A stretch of 64,000 bases of DNA from Brevibacterium sp. (GTDB lineage Bacteria; Actinomycetota; Actinomycetes; Actinomycetales; Brevibacteriaceae): assembly GCA_030457025.1 (NCBI GenBank), contig JAKDSA010000004.1:1-64000 (forward strand). Direction: 5' to 3'. Position 1 is the first letter of the stretch. Each line of letters opens with the position of its first letter. A program made the position numbers and the translations under genes. Below, one piece after another: positions 43,472 to 51,992 of the stretch. The notes below the pieces were generated by a model. That model was not told the origin of the DNA. It did not search any database and saw nothing but the letters and a program-made list of their open reading frames with translations.

Positions 43472-43796
43472 GCCTCCATTATGGTCCCAATCGTTGAGCT
43501 GCTCTCGCTCGGGCACGGTGACGAGCGCGTGCGGTGCCGAGCCGAGGGTCTCGCGGCGACGGTGCTGCGGTGACGATCGGCAGCTTGAGCCGATCCATGA
43601 TGTGGAACAGGACTCGGTGCCCCGGGAGGCGCGGCCGGCACCCAGCCTCCTAGACTCGGGAGCGACACCGCACTCGGGCTGAGGTCGGGTGCCGGGCCTG
43701 GCCCCGGTGACGCAGCGATCCCACGCTTCAGAAACGCTGAACCGAGATGTTGGGCACGAGCACGTATCGGCGATGACAGGCAGGAAAGCAGGCGAC
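43472..43796. other. 325-bp divergent gap between IclR and ABC ATPase genes
   Basis: No convincing gene. High G+C throughout; it must contain both promoters but I see no clear -10 box or operator. Confidence 0.4.
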
Positions 43797-44603
43797 GTGA
43801 ACACGACGGTCCTCAATCTCAACGATGTGACATTCCGACGCGGGGAGACACAGATCCTCCACGGCATCGACCTGAGCATCGGCCGCGGAGAGCACTGGGT
43901 CCTCATCGGCCCCAACGGTGCGGGGAAGTCGACGATACTCAGCTTCGCCTCGGCGCAGGTCTTTCCCACCTCAGGAACTGTCGACATCCTCGGACAGCGC
44001 ATGGGCAGGGTCGAACTCCAGGCCCTGCGCCGCCACATCGGGCACGTGAATCCACGCCACCCCCTGCGCTCGAACCTGAGTGTGCGTGAGGTCGTCCTCA
44101 CCGGACTGACCGGCACGATCGAACGCCCCTTCCGGTGGGAGCCCAGCCCGGAGAAGATTGCCAAGGCCGAGGGCCTCATCGCCGAGGTGGGACTGAGTTC
44201 CCGCGCGGATGCCGGGTGGAAGATCCTGTCGCAGGGGGAGCGGGGCCGGGCACTGGTGGCCCGAGCGCTCATCGCCGATCCGCAGCTCCTCCTCTTCGAC
44301 GAACCGACCACCGGCCTCGACGTCGCCGCGCGTGAGCAGCTGCTCGAGACGATCGATTCGCTGTCGGTGACCTCCCCTGAGCTGACGACTTTGCTGGTCA
44401 CGCACCATCTCGAGGAGATCCCGGAGTCCACCTCCCACGCTATGCTCATCTCCCACGGCCAGCTCACCGCGGCGGGTGACATCGCCGAGGTGCTCACCAC
44501 CGACGAAGTCAGTGCGGCCTTCGAGCACCCGATCGATGTCGGTTTCGCCGACGGGCGCTTCTCGGCACGTGCGATCCGGCAGCGGCAGGCTGCCGTGGTC
44601 TAG
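43797..44603 (+). CDS. ABC transporter ATP-binding protein, no permease nearby
   Basis: 268-aa ATPase. Walker A in VLIGPNGAGKSTILSFA (about 38-54), signature LSQGERGRALVARALIADP (about 147-165), Walker B QLLLFDEPTTGLD (about 166-178), H-loop in LLVTHHLEEIPES (about 200-212). The signature reads SQGER rather than SGGQ, as in ModF/PhnC-related or iron-chelate-like solo ATPases. Start GTG 43797 follows GCAGG; ATG 43773 is in frame. No permease or binding protein lies beside it, so substrate and direction are unknown. Confidence 0.83.
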   Translation: MNTTVLNLNDVTFRRGETQILHGIDLSIGRGEHWVLIGPNGAGKSTILSFASAQVFPTSGTVDILGQRMGRVELQALRRHIGHVNPRHPLRSNLSVREVVLTGLTGTIERPFRWEPSPEKIAKAEGLIAEVGLSSRADAGWKILSQGERGRALVARALIADPQLLLFDEPTTGLDVAAREQLLETIDSLSVTSPELTTLLVTHHLEEIPESTSHAMLISHGQLTAAGDIAEVLTTDEVSAAFEHPIDVGFADGRFSARAIRQRQAAVV

Positions 44604-44622
44604 TTGTACTTCCTCGACACGT

Positions 44623-45206
44623 TGTGAACGGTAGTTGAAATAGAGCGAAGACCTCCGATATCGATATGGGTAACCACACTCATGATCGAGTCCCGGAGGT
44701 CTTCATGACGCACCGATGACCATCGAGGGTAGATGCCGCCTGGTCGTCCTCGCCATCAACGACGGGTGGTCCCAGCGCTGAGTCGCCGAACGATTCCAAG
44801 TCTCGCCAGCAACCGTATCCAGATGGGTGCGTAGACACCGTGCCGGAAGCGATCTCGACGATCTGACCCCACCGCAGCCCCACACGACTGTCTGTCAAAC
44901 GGGAAATACGCATCCTGGCGCTGAGGATCAACCAGCGGTGGGGTCCGCACCGGATCGGCTATCATCTTCGTATTCCTCGCTCGACTGTTGGTCGAGTCCT
45001 CAACTGGTTCCGAATGCCGCTCTTGGCTCACGTCGATCAGATGACAGGACTGCCAGTACGGAAACCGGTCCCAGCCCGTTACGGGGTCGAGCTGCCCGAG
45101 CCGGAGCCACGGGAATGCGTGGCTACCGGTTCCTCCAGCATGCTGTCGATGACTATTCGAGAGTCGCCTACTCCGAGATCCTTGATGGTGAGCGCAAGGA
45201 TATCCG
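44623..45206 (+). pseudogene. IS481-type transposase remnant
   Basis: Rightward decayed transposase recognised piecewise: MTIEGRCRLVVLAINDGWSQ (from 44715), in-frame TGA at 44779-44781 where an Arg/Lys codon is expected, then VAERFQVSPATVSRWVRRHRAGS (helix-turn-helix), and after several frame changes a RVLNWFRMPLLAHVDQMTG and RYRFLQHAVDDYSRVAYSEI block (about 45120-45190), which is the IS481 catalytic-domain start. It ends abruptly at about 45200 where an inverted piece of another IS begins. The catalytic region is missing. Confidence 0.7.
44647..44704. terminator. Hairpin after the ABC ATPase / at the IS remnant edge
   Basis: Perfect 11-bp inverted repeat GAAGACCTCCG (44647-44657) and CGGAGGTCTTC (44694-44704), about 45 bp after the ABC stop. 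It may be the terminator or an IS-end structure. Confidence 0.5.
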
Positions 45207-45784
45207 GGCACGGCGTCGTCCCATTCGGCCCAGGTCCGGATCGGGATCTGAGACTTCAGCAGCGACCCGGGTTTCGTATGGGACCGGCCCCGGGGCAGCA
45301 TCCTCTTACGTTCATTCGCGAGTTTCCGGTCGATCGTGGCCGCGCTCATCGACGTGATCAGGTCGGCTTGGGCATCGGTGAGGGTGAGTTCCTTGTCGCG
45401 TCTGAGCATCGGGACCAGGGTCGGCAGCATCGCGGCCATGAAGTTTGCCAGCTGGTGCCCTAAGGATGGCCCAGCAGGTGATCAAGGCCGGCAACAGGTC
45501 GGGAGTGTAGATCGGGGCCCGCCCGGGTCGGGGTTTGATGACTTTGGGTTTCAGGGCTTGACGTAGCGCGGTGCGGGCGTAGCGCGGTGGAAACCGGTGA
45601 GATCGACGAGTTCGTCAAGGATCCTGGTTTTGCCGGCCCGGTTGGCGTTTTTGTAGGCGAGGGCTTTCTTCTTCGTCACGGCTTGTCGTTGCTTCATTGT
45701 CAACTCCATGAAAATCAGGCGTACTCGTCATTGGAGCCTGTGTGCTGGTGCCACTCCGGTGGCGGAGGTTTGCTATGAGTCAAC
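45207..45784 (-). mobile_element. Inverted fragment of an IS related to the 12.7-kb element
   Basis: Reading leftward from 45718 are the first ~170 codons of a transposase nearly identical in sequence to that at 12813-14015 (MELTMKQRQAVTKKKALAYKN..., ...PGSLLKSQIPIRTWAEWDDAVPG). Two frameshifts are visible: a missing base in the codons for HRDYAR (about 45590) and an extra base in KLMAAM (about 45440). One outer repeat survives at 45763-45784. The catalytic half is lost at the junction near 45206 with the IS481 remnant. Confidence 0.78.
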
Positions 45785-45827
45785 GCGCGTCATTGCGCGC
45801 GTTCTCTGAGCGGCTTAGTCTTGAAGC

Positions 45828-46019
45828 ATGAAGATGAGTACCGTATGGAGCATCATTGGCGCGATCATTGCCATCATCATCGCATGGTGGGTGGTCAACG
45901 TCGCGTTCTCGATCGCCTGGTTCCTCGTCAAGGCGATCATCGCAGTGGTCGTCGCGGCCGTGATCTTCACCCTCATCAAACAGGCCTTCAAGTCCAAAGA
46001 CCGCCAGAAACAGCGCTAG
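45828..46019 (+). CDS. Small two-segment membrane protein
   Basis: 63-aa protein, MKMSTVWSIIGAIIAIIIAWWVVNVAFSIAWFLVKAIIAVVVAAVIFTLIKQAFKSKDRQKQR-like layout with two hydrophobic helices (about 7-30 and 33-51) and a basic tail. No ribosome site stands out; ATG 45834 is an alternative. Hydrophobicity and codon use suggest a real gene. It starts directly after the IS fragment. Function unknown. Confidence 0.55.
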   Translation: MKMSTVWSIIGAIIAIIIAWWVVNVAFSIAWFLVKAIIAVVVAAVIFTLIKQAFKSKDRQKQR

Positions 46020-46197
46020 AGGCTCATAGCTCGCGCCGGAGACTCGCCGCTGCTGTCCTTCCTCCTGCGCGAATTTCCCCAGCTCTGCGCTATTTCGCGT
46101 GAGTGACCCCAATGCCTCATTTTGCGGACGAGAACCCTGTCTGCAAACAGGCCGCTCGTCCGCAGACCGGGGTGCACATGTCCGCAGATCACGTGAG

Positions 46198-47232
46198 TCA
46201 GAGATCGCCGAGGCTGGTGTTCGCCCCGCACAAGACGACGCAGACCTTCTCGCCGTCCGAGGGCACGTAGACACCTGAATCGCTGGACCCATGGATGCCG
46301 GCCAGCGCGGTGGCCGCCGCATGCTCGACAGCCAGTCGGTGCTCGCCCCACAGGTGACGTCGCGCGGAGACGATCTGCTCATCATCGACGAGCACCGAAG
46401 TGACCAGGTCATTCTGCGCAGCGGACACAGCCAAGGGCGTGGCGCGGCGAGCACCCAGAGAATCCGCGGCCACCGAATCGACTGGGACGTCGACGGGCTC
46501 GCCGGCCTCCAACGCCGCGTTCAGTGCCCGACAGTTCTTCGGTTCCACCGCGACCGTGCGCACCCCGTGGAACGTCGCGGCCGTGGCCACACCGGCGAAC
46601 AGGCCACCGCCGCCTGCGGAGACGACGATGGTGTCGAGGTCGGGGATCTGCGAGAGGATCTCGGTCATCATGGTGCCCGCTCCAGCTGCGATCAGGGGAT
46701 GATCGTAGGCGTGCGAGGCCAGTGCCCCCGAGGACTCGACGAACTCATCGCAGGCCTGAGCCGCCTCGGCGTATTCCGCACCGATCAGACGCACCTCGGC
46801 ACCATAGTCACGCAGGCGCTCGACCTTGACCGCGGGAGCGTTGGCGGGCAGGAACACGGTCGCTGGAACACCCGCGTCCCGGGCCGCCCAGGCGCAGGCC
46901 AGGCCCGCGTTGCCGCCCGAGGCGATCGTCACGCCGGCCTCGGGGAAGGTGCCTTCGGCCAGGTGAGTCTGGATGAAGTTCTGCGCGCCGCGGGCCTTGA
47001 ACGTGCCCGTGTACTGCATGAACTCGAGGGCGAAGTGCACGCCTGATCCGGTCGGGTCGCTGCTCGGCGGGGCGGACCATGTTGCCGCCGTCGACGTGGG
47101 TGCCTCGGGAGCGTTCCCGGGTTGTGCCGAGGCCACCGTCACTGGTCGCACCCGGCTGGAGATCCTCGCGGCGGCCGCTTCGATATCGGGATAAGTCAGC
47201 GATGTTGCCAGCGGGTTAGTCTGTTCGGACAT
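46198..47232 (-). CDS. Serine/threonine dehydratase-like PLP enzyme
   Basis: 344-aa fold-type II PLP protein. The PLP lysine lies in QYTGTFKARGAQNFI (about 80-90), the phosphate loop in VSAGGGGLFAGVA (about 206-218), the serine/asparagine pattern in TIASGGNAGLACAWAARDAGVPATVFLPANAPAVKVERLRDYGAEV (about 106-150), and the C-terminal VCVVLCGANTSLGDL. Closest design is threonine ammonia-lyase/serine racemase/serine dehydratase without a regulatory ACT domain. The substrate is uncertain. ATG 47232 has GGAGG six bases upstream. Confidence 0.87.
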   Translation of the reverse strand: MSEQTNPLATSLTYPDIEAAAARISSRVRPVTVASAQPGNAPEAPTSTAATWSAPPSSDPTGSGVHFALEFMQYTGTFKARGAQNFIQTHLAEGTFPEAGVTIASGGNAGLACAWAARDAGVPATVFLPANAPAVKVERLRDYGAEVRLIGAEYAEAAQACDEFVESSGALASHAYDHPLIAAGAGTMMTEILSQIPDLDTIVVSAGGGGLFAGVATAATFHGVRTVAVEPKNCRALNAALEAGEPVDVPVDSVAADSLGARRATPLAVSAAQNDLVTSVLVDDEQIVSARRHLWGEHRLAVEHAAATALAGIHGSSDSGVYVPSDGEKVCVVLCGANTSLGDL

Positions 47233-47582
47233 GAGCGCCTCCTCGATGGTGGGTTGTTCACGCATATCATCGCACTTCGGGCCCTCCGGGTTGCGAACTT
47301 ATGCGGAACGTTGCAATTACGGTTCCAGACGACGAATATGTCATTCGTGCACAACCCTAGGATTCGAGGTTGAAAGGAGCTTGCTGACGATAGTCTGTGA
47401 GCTCATTGGTGCAAGACACAGTGGACTCGGGCGAAGGGTCGAAAGTAACGCGGTTCACCGCGCTGGCGGATAGCGACTCTGCCGATCCGCAGTGGGTCTT
47501 TCTGACGACGCGGAGCTCTTGGCGCCCCATTCGCCACCTGGTCGCCGACTTTCCCCAGGTGCTGATGAGGAGTTCGATGTGA
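47233..47582. other. 350-bp intergenic region
   Basis: Contains GGAAC-N12-GTTCC (47305-47326), a possible operator of the dehydratase gene. A 61-codon GTG frame (47397-47582) ends one base before the next gene; its composition gives no support for a real product. Confidence 0.4.
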
Positions 47583-47855
47583 ATGGAAGCGTTTGTGTGG
47601 TTGGCGATTGCCGTGAGCTTCGTCGTTGGCATTGCCGTGAAGGCATCTTCTCGGACGGTTGGCACTATTTTTGCCGTGGTGTGGGTGGCTGCGCTCACGG
47701 CGGTTTCCGGAACTCTGATGTCGCAAGACACCGTGACGACCACGTTCGAGGTCTTCGCAGCAGCTTTCGCCGGTTCGCTGGCCGCGTTCTTTGCTGGCTT
47801 TGCACTAGTCGGTCTCATTCGAGACTGGAGAAGTCGAAAGGCAAGGACCGCTTGA
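47583..47855 (+). CDS. Small three-segment membrane protein
   Basis: 90-aa protein with hydrophobic helices at about 4-22 (VWLAIAVSFVVGIAVKASS), 26-45 and 58-80 (FAAAFAGSLAAFFAGFALVGLI), ending in a basic RDWRSRKARTA tail. GAGGAG lies about 10 bases before the ATG. A terminator follows at once. No family recognised. Confidence 0.6.
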   Translation: MEAFVWLAIAVSFVVGIAVKASSRTVGTIFAVVWVAALTAVSGTLMSQDTVTTTFEVFAAAFAGSLAAFFAGFALVGLIRDWRSRKARTA

Positions 47856-47861
47856 CCCCCA

Positions 47862-47898
47862 GAGGAGACCCGCCCTGTGCACATGGGAGGGTCTCCTC
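47862..47898. terminator. Hairpin terminator
   Basis: GAGGAGACCC (47862-47871) and GGGTCTCCTC (47889-47898), with a further GCCC/GGGA extension towards the loop, between the small membrane protein gene and the convergent MHS transporter. Confidence 0.75.
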
Positions 47899-47953
47899 AT
47901 CTGACACCCGCGAGACCGTTCCGCTCTCAGCTCCCCGGTACGCAAACCTCACC

Positions 47954-49303
47954 TCAGTGATGCTTGACGACGCCCAGCTCCACACCCTTTGGCTCCTTGA
48001 CCAGGCTGACGGCGACGAGCGAGATGACGCAGACGATGATCATGTAGACGGCGATCGACAGTGACGAACCGGTCCAAGTCAGCAGGGCCTGGGCGATCGT
48101 GGGGGCGAAGGCGCCGCCGAGGATCGCGCCGAGGGCGTAGCCGATCGACACGCCGGAGTAGCGGACCTGCGGAGGGAACATCTCCGCATACATCGCGGAC
48201 ATCGGACCGTAGGACAGGCCCATTCCGACGGTGAGGACGAAGATGCCGATGCCGTACATCCAGATATTGGCCATGTCGATCATGAGGAAGGTCGGCACGA
48301 GCCACACGATGAGCAGGATGTAGCCGATCTGGAAGGTCCGCACGCGACCCAGCTTGTCCGACAGCGCCCCGCCCCACATCGTGAAGACCAGCCAGCCGAA
48401 GCTCGCCAGGGTCGTGGCCAGAAGCACGGGTGCTCGGTCGAGGCCGACGGTGCCGCCATCCTCGATGGGTCGGGAAGCGTAGGCGGCGAAGAAGGCGATG
48501 ATCATGTAGCCCACGGCGTTGTTGCCGATGAAGATGAGTGCGGAGAGGACGACTTCCTTCGTGTTCTTCTTGAACAGAGTCGACAGCGGAGCCGAGGACT
48601 CCGCCTTGCGTTCGGCGAGTTCGGCGAAGATCGGGCTCTCCTCGACCTGGCGGCGAATGTAGTAGCCGATGAGAACGAGGACGACGGAGAACAGGAACGG
48701 AATCCTCCATCCGAAGCTTGCGAACTGTTCGGGGCTGAGGATCGTGGTCAGGATCCAGATCACGCCGGTGGCGAGGATCATCCCGACCGGCACGCCGATC
48801 TGCGGGTAGGCGCCGAAGAGCCCGCGTTTGTTCACCGGCGCGTGTTCGACCGAGAGCAGTGCGGCACCGCCCCATTCCCCGCCGGCGGAGAAGCCCTGCA
48901 GGATCCGCAGGAGCGTGAGCAGGATGGGGGCTCCCACACCGATGGCCGCATAGTTGGGCAGGAGTCCGATGAGCGAGGTCGCGGCACCCATGAGGACGAG
49001 CGTGAGGACCAGCATCTTCTTGCGTCCGATGCGATCGCCGAGGTGGCCGGCGATGATCGCGCCCAGTGGCCTGAACAGGAATGAGATTCCCAGAGAGGCC
49101 CAGGCCATGATCTGGCCCAGTGCCGGATTGTCGGAGGCCAGGGGGCCGAAGTACTGGGCCGAGAGGATGAGGCCGGCGGCCTGGGCATAGATGAAGAAGT
49201 CGTACCACTCGATCGTGGTGCCGACGAGGGTTCCGGCCAGAACCCTGCGCTCCTCGCGCGTGATCGAGGTCGGTGCTGCCGCTGCGGGCGAAGCTGAAGA
49301 CAT
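47954..49303 (-). CDS. MFS transporter, metabolite:H+ symporter (MHS) family
   Basis: 449-aa, 12-segment symporter. MHS features: GTTIEWYDFFIYAQAAGLI (TM1), GISFLFRPLGAIIAGHLGDRIGRKKMLVLTLVLMG (TM2-3; loop RPLGA-GDRxGRKK), ILQGFSAGGEWGGAALLSVEHAP (about 132-155) and FGWRIPFLFS. The C-terminal half keeps SYGPMSAMYAEMFPPQVRYSGVSIGY. The family imports organic acids such as shikimate, citrate, benzoate or proline-betaine. The promoter region shared with paaZ holds two copies of the local TetR-type site, so phenylacetate or another aromatic acid is the best-guess substrate (inference). Confidence 0.9.
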   Translation of the reverse strand: MSSASPAAAAPTSITREERRVLAGTLVGTTIEWYDFFIYAQAAGLILSAQYFGPLASDNPALGQIMAWASLGISFLFRPLGAIIAGHLGDRIGRKKMLVLTLVLMGAATSLIGLLPNYAAIGVGAPILLTLLRILQGFSAGGEWGGAALLSVEHAPVNKRGLFGAYPQIGVPVGMILATGVIWILTTILSPEQFASFGWRIPFLFSVVLVLIGYYIRRQVEESPIFAELAERKAESSAPLSTLFKKNTKEVVLSALIFIGNNAVGYMIIAFFAAYASRPIEDGGTVGLDRAPVLLATTLASFGWLVFTMWGGALSDKLGRVRTFQIGYILLIVWLVPTFLMIDMANIWMYGIGIFVLTVGMGLSYGPMSAMYAEMFPPQVRYSGVSIGYALGAILGGAFAPTIAQALLTWTGSSLSIAVYMIIVCVISLVAVSLVKEPKGVELGVVKHH

Positions 49304-49380
49304 GAGAGAACTTTCCCTGGGTGATGTGCTGCGAAGCGGCGGTCCTCGACCCTGAGTGATCGTCGACGCTTCCGCGCAAG

Positions 49381-49398
49381 TGACTGAATGGTCAGTAA
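49381..49398 (-). promoter_or_regulatory. TetR (PaaR-type) site, MHS transporter side
   Basis: TGACTGAATGGTCAGTAA: TGAC/GTCA arms and the right half ATGGTCAGTAA, identical to the half near paaA. About 80 bp upstream of the transporter start. Confidence 0.55.
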
Positions 49399-49575
49399 TT
49401 GACTCCGATCATAATGCACATGGTGACAGGTGTCACGTTGCAGGTGGGTGACTTGCCGCGTCGGGCGAGGCGGCCCGAAAAGTTCGGCACGCTGCGCCCG
49501 CCGGGTCCTGACGCCCGTCCTTCCGGGGGAGACGCGGCGCACGACGGTTCGAATGCCACACCTGCAATGACAATA

Positions 49576-49593
49576 ACCGACCAATTGGTTAGT
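49576..49593 (+). promoter_or_regulatory. TetR (PaaR-type) site, paaZ side
   Basis: ACCGACCAATTGGTTAGT with a perfect ACCAATTGGT core (49580-49589), 78 bp before the paaZ start. Confidence 0.55.
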
Positions 49594-49670
49594 ATTAATT
49601 GCAGGAATCGGCAGCGGTGCCGAAGATGGCCGCCGTGCACCGGAGACATCGTTGAACAGGGAGACCAGAC

Positions 49671-51707
49671 ATGACCGAAATTCTCAGTTCGTATGTGGCA
49701 GGCGACTGGCACACCCCCGGCGGGAGCCCCGACAGTGCCCGAGTTGTCCACGACGCCACCAACGGGCAGGTTCTCCACCACGTCTCCTCAGCCGGCATCG
49801 ACTTCGCCGCCGTCAATGAGCATGCCCGCAGCACCGGCATCCCCGAACTGCAGAAGCTGACCTTCCACCAGCGCGGTGTGATCCTCAAGAAGCTCGGCGC
49901 CTACCTTATGGAACGGGCCAAGGACTACCACGAGATCTCGTTTTCCACCGGCACGACCAAGCGCGACGGGTTCGTCGACATCGAAGGCGGCATCGGCACC
50001 CTCTTCACCTATTCCGGCGTCGCCCGACGACAGATGCCCAACTCCACGGTCCATCTCGACGGCGGGGTCGAGCGCCTGTCGAAGAACGGCACCTTCGTCG
50101 GCCGCCACATCCTGACCTCCCGACAGGGTCTGGCAGTCCAGATCAACGCCTTCAACTTCCCTGTCTGGGGCATGCTCGAGAAGTTCGGCCCCATGTTCGT
50201 CGCCGGCATCCCCGTCGTCGTCAAACCCGCCACCGACACCGCCCACCTGACCCGCGCCGTGGTTGCCGACATGATCGAATCCGGGTTGCTGCCGGCCGGT
50301 GCCATCCAGCTCATCAGCGGCGACGTGACTCCATTGTTCGACCATCTGGCCGAACAGGATGCGATTGCCTTCACCGGTTCCGCGGCCACGGCCAAGCACC
50401 TCGGCGGCCTGGAATGCGTGCGTGATCGCGGCACGCGCTTCTTCGCCGAGGCTGACTCGCTGAACTTCTCCCTGCTGGGCCCCGATGCCGGGCCGGGCAC
50501 CGAGGAATTCGACCTCTTCGTCTCCGGCGTCGTCGCCGAGATGACCGTCAAGGCCGGGCAGAAGTGCACGGCGATCCGTCGCACATTCGTCCCCGAAGAG
50601 CACAGAGAAGCCGTCGCCGAGGCACTCGTCGCCAAGCTCGCGACTCAAGGCGTCGGTGACCCCCGTGAGAAGTCCACCCGGCTGGGACCGGTCGTATCGG
50701 ACAAACAGCGCGATGACGTCCTCGACGCCATCGATGAGATCACCTCGGCGGGGGCCCACGTCCTCACCGGCGGTCGCGAAGCCTCCGATGAACTGGCGAA
50801 GAACCTCGGCGGAGCCTATGTCGCTGCCACGGTCCTCCAGGCCGACGATCCGTGGGTCGACGCGGTCCACGACATCGAGGCCTTCGGGCCGGTGACCTCG
50901 CTGATCTCCTATTCCTCCACCGAAGAAGCTGTTCGTCTGGCCGCTCGCGGGCGCGGATCGCTGGTCGGCTCGGTCGTCACCCACGATGCCGGGTTCGCCA
51001 CCGAATTCGTCCGCCAGGCCGCCCCCTGGCACGGACGCATCCTCGTCCTCGACCGCGACGACGCCGAAGAATCGACCGGGCACGGTTCGCCCCTGCCCAC
51101 CCTCATCCATGGCGGCCCGGGACGCGCCGGCGGCGGCGAGGAGTTGGGCGGACTGCGCGGCATCACACACTTCATGCAGCGCACCGCGATCCAGGCCTCC
51201 CCGGACATGCTCACTGCCATCGGCGGAGAATGGGTCGCCGGTGCCGAACGCCGGACGGGGCAGCATCCATTCACGAAGACCCTGGCCGATCTGCGCGTCG
51301 GCGATGCCCTCGAATCCGAGCGTCGGACCGTCACACTCGAGGACATCGCGCACTTCGCGGAGTTCACCGGCGACACCTTCTACGCCCACACCGACGAAGA
51401 GGCTGCGGCTGCGAACCCGTTCTTCCCGGGACGCGTGGCCCACGGCTACCTCATCGTGTCCTTCGCCGCCGGACTCTTCGTGCAGCCGGACCCGGGCCCA
51501 GTTCTCGCGAACTACGGCCTCGAGGGCCTGACCTTCATCACACCCGTTTCACCAGGGGATTCGCTCAAGGTGACCCTGACCGCCAAGCGCATCACCCCGC
51601 GTGAGACCGACGAATACGGCGAGGTCCGCTGGGACGCCGAGGTCGTCAACCAGAACGACGAACCCGTCGCCAAGTACGACGTGCTCACGCTGGTGGCGAA
51701 GGAGTAA
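49671..51707 (+). CDS. paaZ: Bifunctional oxepin-CoA hydrolase / 3-oxo-5,6-dehydrosuberyl-CoA semialdehyde dehydrogenase
   Basis: 678-aa fusion. Residues about 1-520 are an aldehyde dehydrogenase (NAFNFPVWGMLEKFGPMFVAGIPVVVKPAT about 158-187; catalytic Cys in KAGQKCTAIRRTFVPE about 297; FFAEADSLNFSLLGPD with the general-base Glu about 260). Residues about 535-678 are a MaoC/hot-dog hydratase (LEDIAHFAEFTGDTFYAHTDEEAAAANPFFPGRVAHGYLIVSF) that opens the oxepin ring. Joined, they open the ring made by PaaABCDE and oxidise the aldehyde. ATG start follows a GGGAG site. Its own monocistronic unit, on the opposite strand from the MHS gene. Confidence 0.95.
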   Translation: MTEILSSYVAGDWHTPGGSPDSARVVHDATNGQVLHHVSSAGIDFAAVNEHARSTGIPELQKLTFHQRGVILKKLGAYLMERAKDYHEISFSTGTTKRDGFVDIEGGIGTLFTYSGVARRQMPNSTVHLDGGVERLSKNGTFVGRHILTSRQGLAVQINAFNFPVWGMLEKFGPMFVAGIPVVVKPATDTAHLTRAVVADMIESGLLPAGAIQLISGDVTPLFDHLAEQDAIAFTGSAATAKHLGGLECVRDRGTRFFAEADSLNFSLLGPDAGPGTEEFDLFVSGVVAEMTVKAGQKCTAIRRTFVPEEHREAVAEALVAKLATQGVGDPREKSTRLGPVVSDKQRDDVLDAIDEITSAGAHVLTGGREASDELAKNLGGAYVAATVLQADDPWVDAVHDIEAFGPVTSLISYSSTEEAVRLAARGRGSLVGSVVTHDAGFATEFVRQAAPWHGRILVLDRDDAEESTGHGSPLPTLIHGGPGRAGGGEELGGLRGITHFMQRTAIQASPDMLTAIGGEWVAGAERRTGQHPFTKTLADLRVGDALESERRTVTLEDIAHFAEFTGDTFYAHTDEEAAAANPFFPGRVAHGYLIVSFAAGLFVQPDPGPVLANYGLEGLTFITPVSPGDSLKVTLTAKRITPRETDEYGEVRWDAEVVNQNDEPVAKYDVLTLVAKE

Positions 51708-51826
51708 GCGCTCCGGCGCAGTCTTTCGCACAGGCGTGGGCGCTGGTCTCAGCGTCCGCCACGCAGAGGCGGCCTCCGCACCGATCGGGTGCAGGGCCGC
51801 TCAGCTCTTCGTGCCGATGTTCCGGA

Positions 51827-51894
51827 CGCCAACGGTTGGTACCTTCTCATCGAGAATCTTCGAATTTTCGAGCAGGAACTACCAACCGTTTGGG
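51827..51894. terminator. Bidirectional terminator between paaZ and the TetR gene
   Basis: CCAACGGTTGGTA (51829-51841) pairs with TACCAACCGTTTGG (51880-51893) with one bulge; inside is a second hairpin TTCTC-ATC-GAGAA (51844-51856). Confidence 0.55.
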
Positions 51895-51909
51895 CTCCGC
51901 GCCGTTTGA

Positions 51910-51955
51910 GCTTCGTGCGTGGAGACGGTACGGCTTCGTGCGTGGAGACGGTACG
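51910..51955. repeat. 23-bp exact tandem duplication
   Basis: GCTTCGTGCGTGGAGACGGTACG occurs twice with no gap (51910-51932, 51933-51955), downstream of the TetR gene. No coding role. Confidence 0.75.
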
Positions 51956-51992
51956 GCTGAGACGCGCAACCGCGCCCCGACGATGAGCGTGC

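Noticed and set aside
47397..47582. 61-codon frame ending just before the small membrane protein gene
   Set aside because: No ribosome site, no hydrophobic or known motif, and a GTG start only; coupling to the next gene is not enough.
49788..51443. A 551-codon minus-strand frame opposite paaZ
   Set aside because: Antisense shadow of paaZ; no start signal and no recognisable domain.
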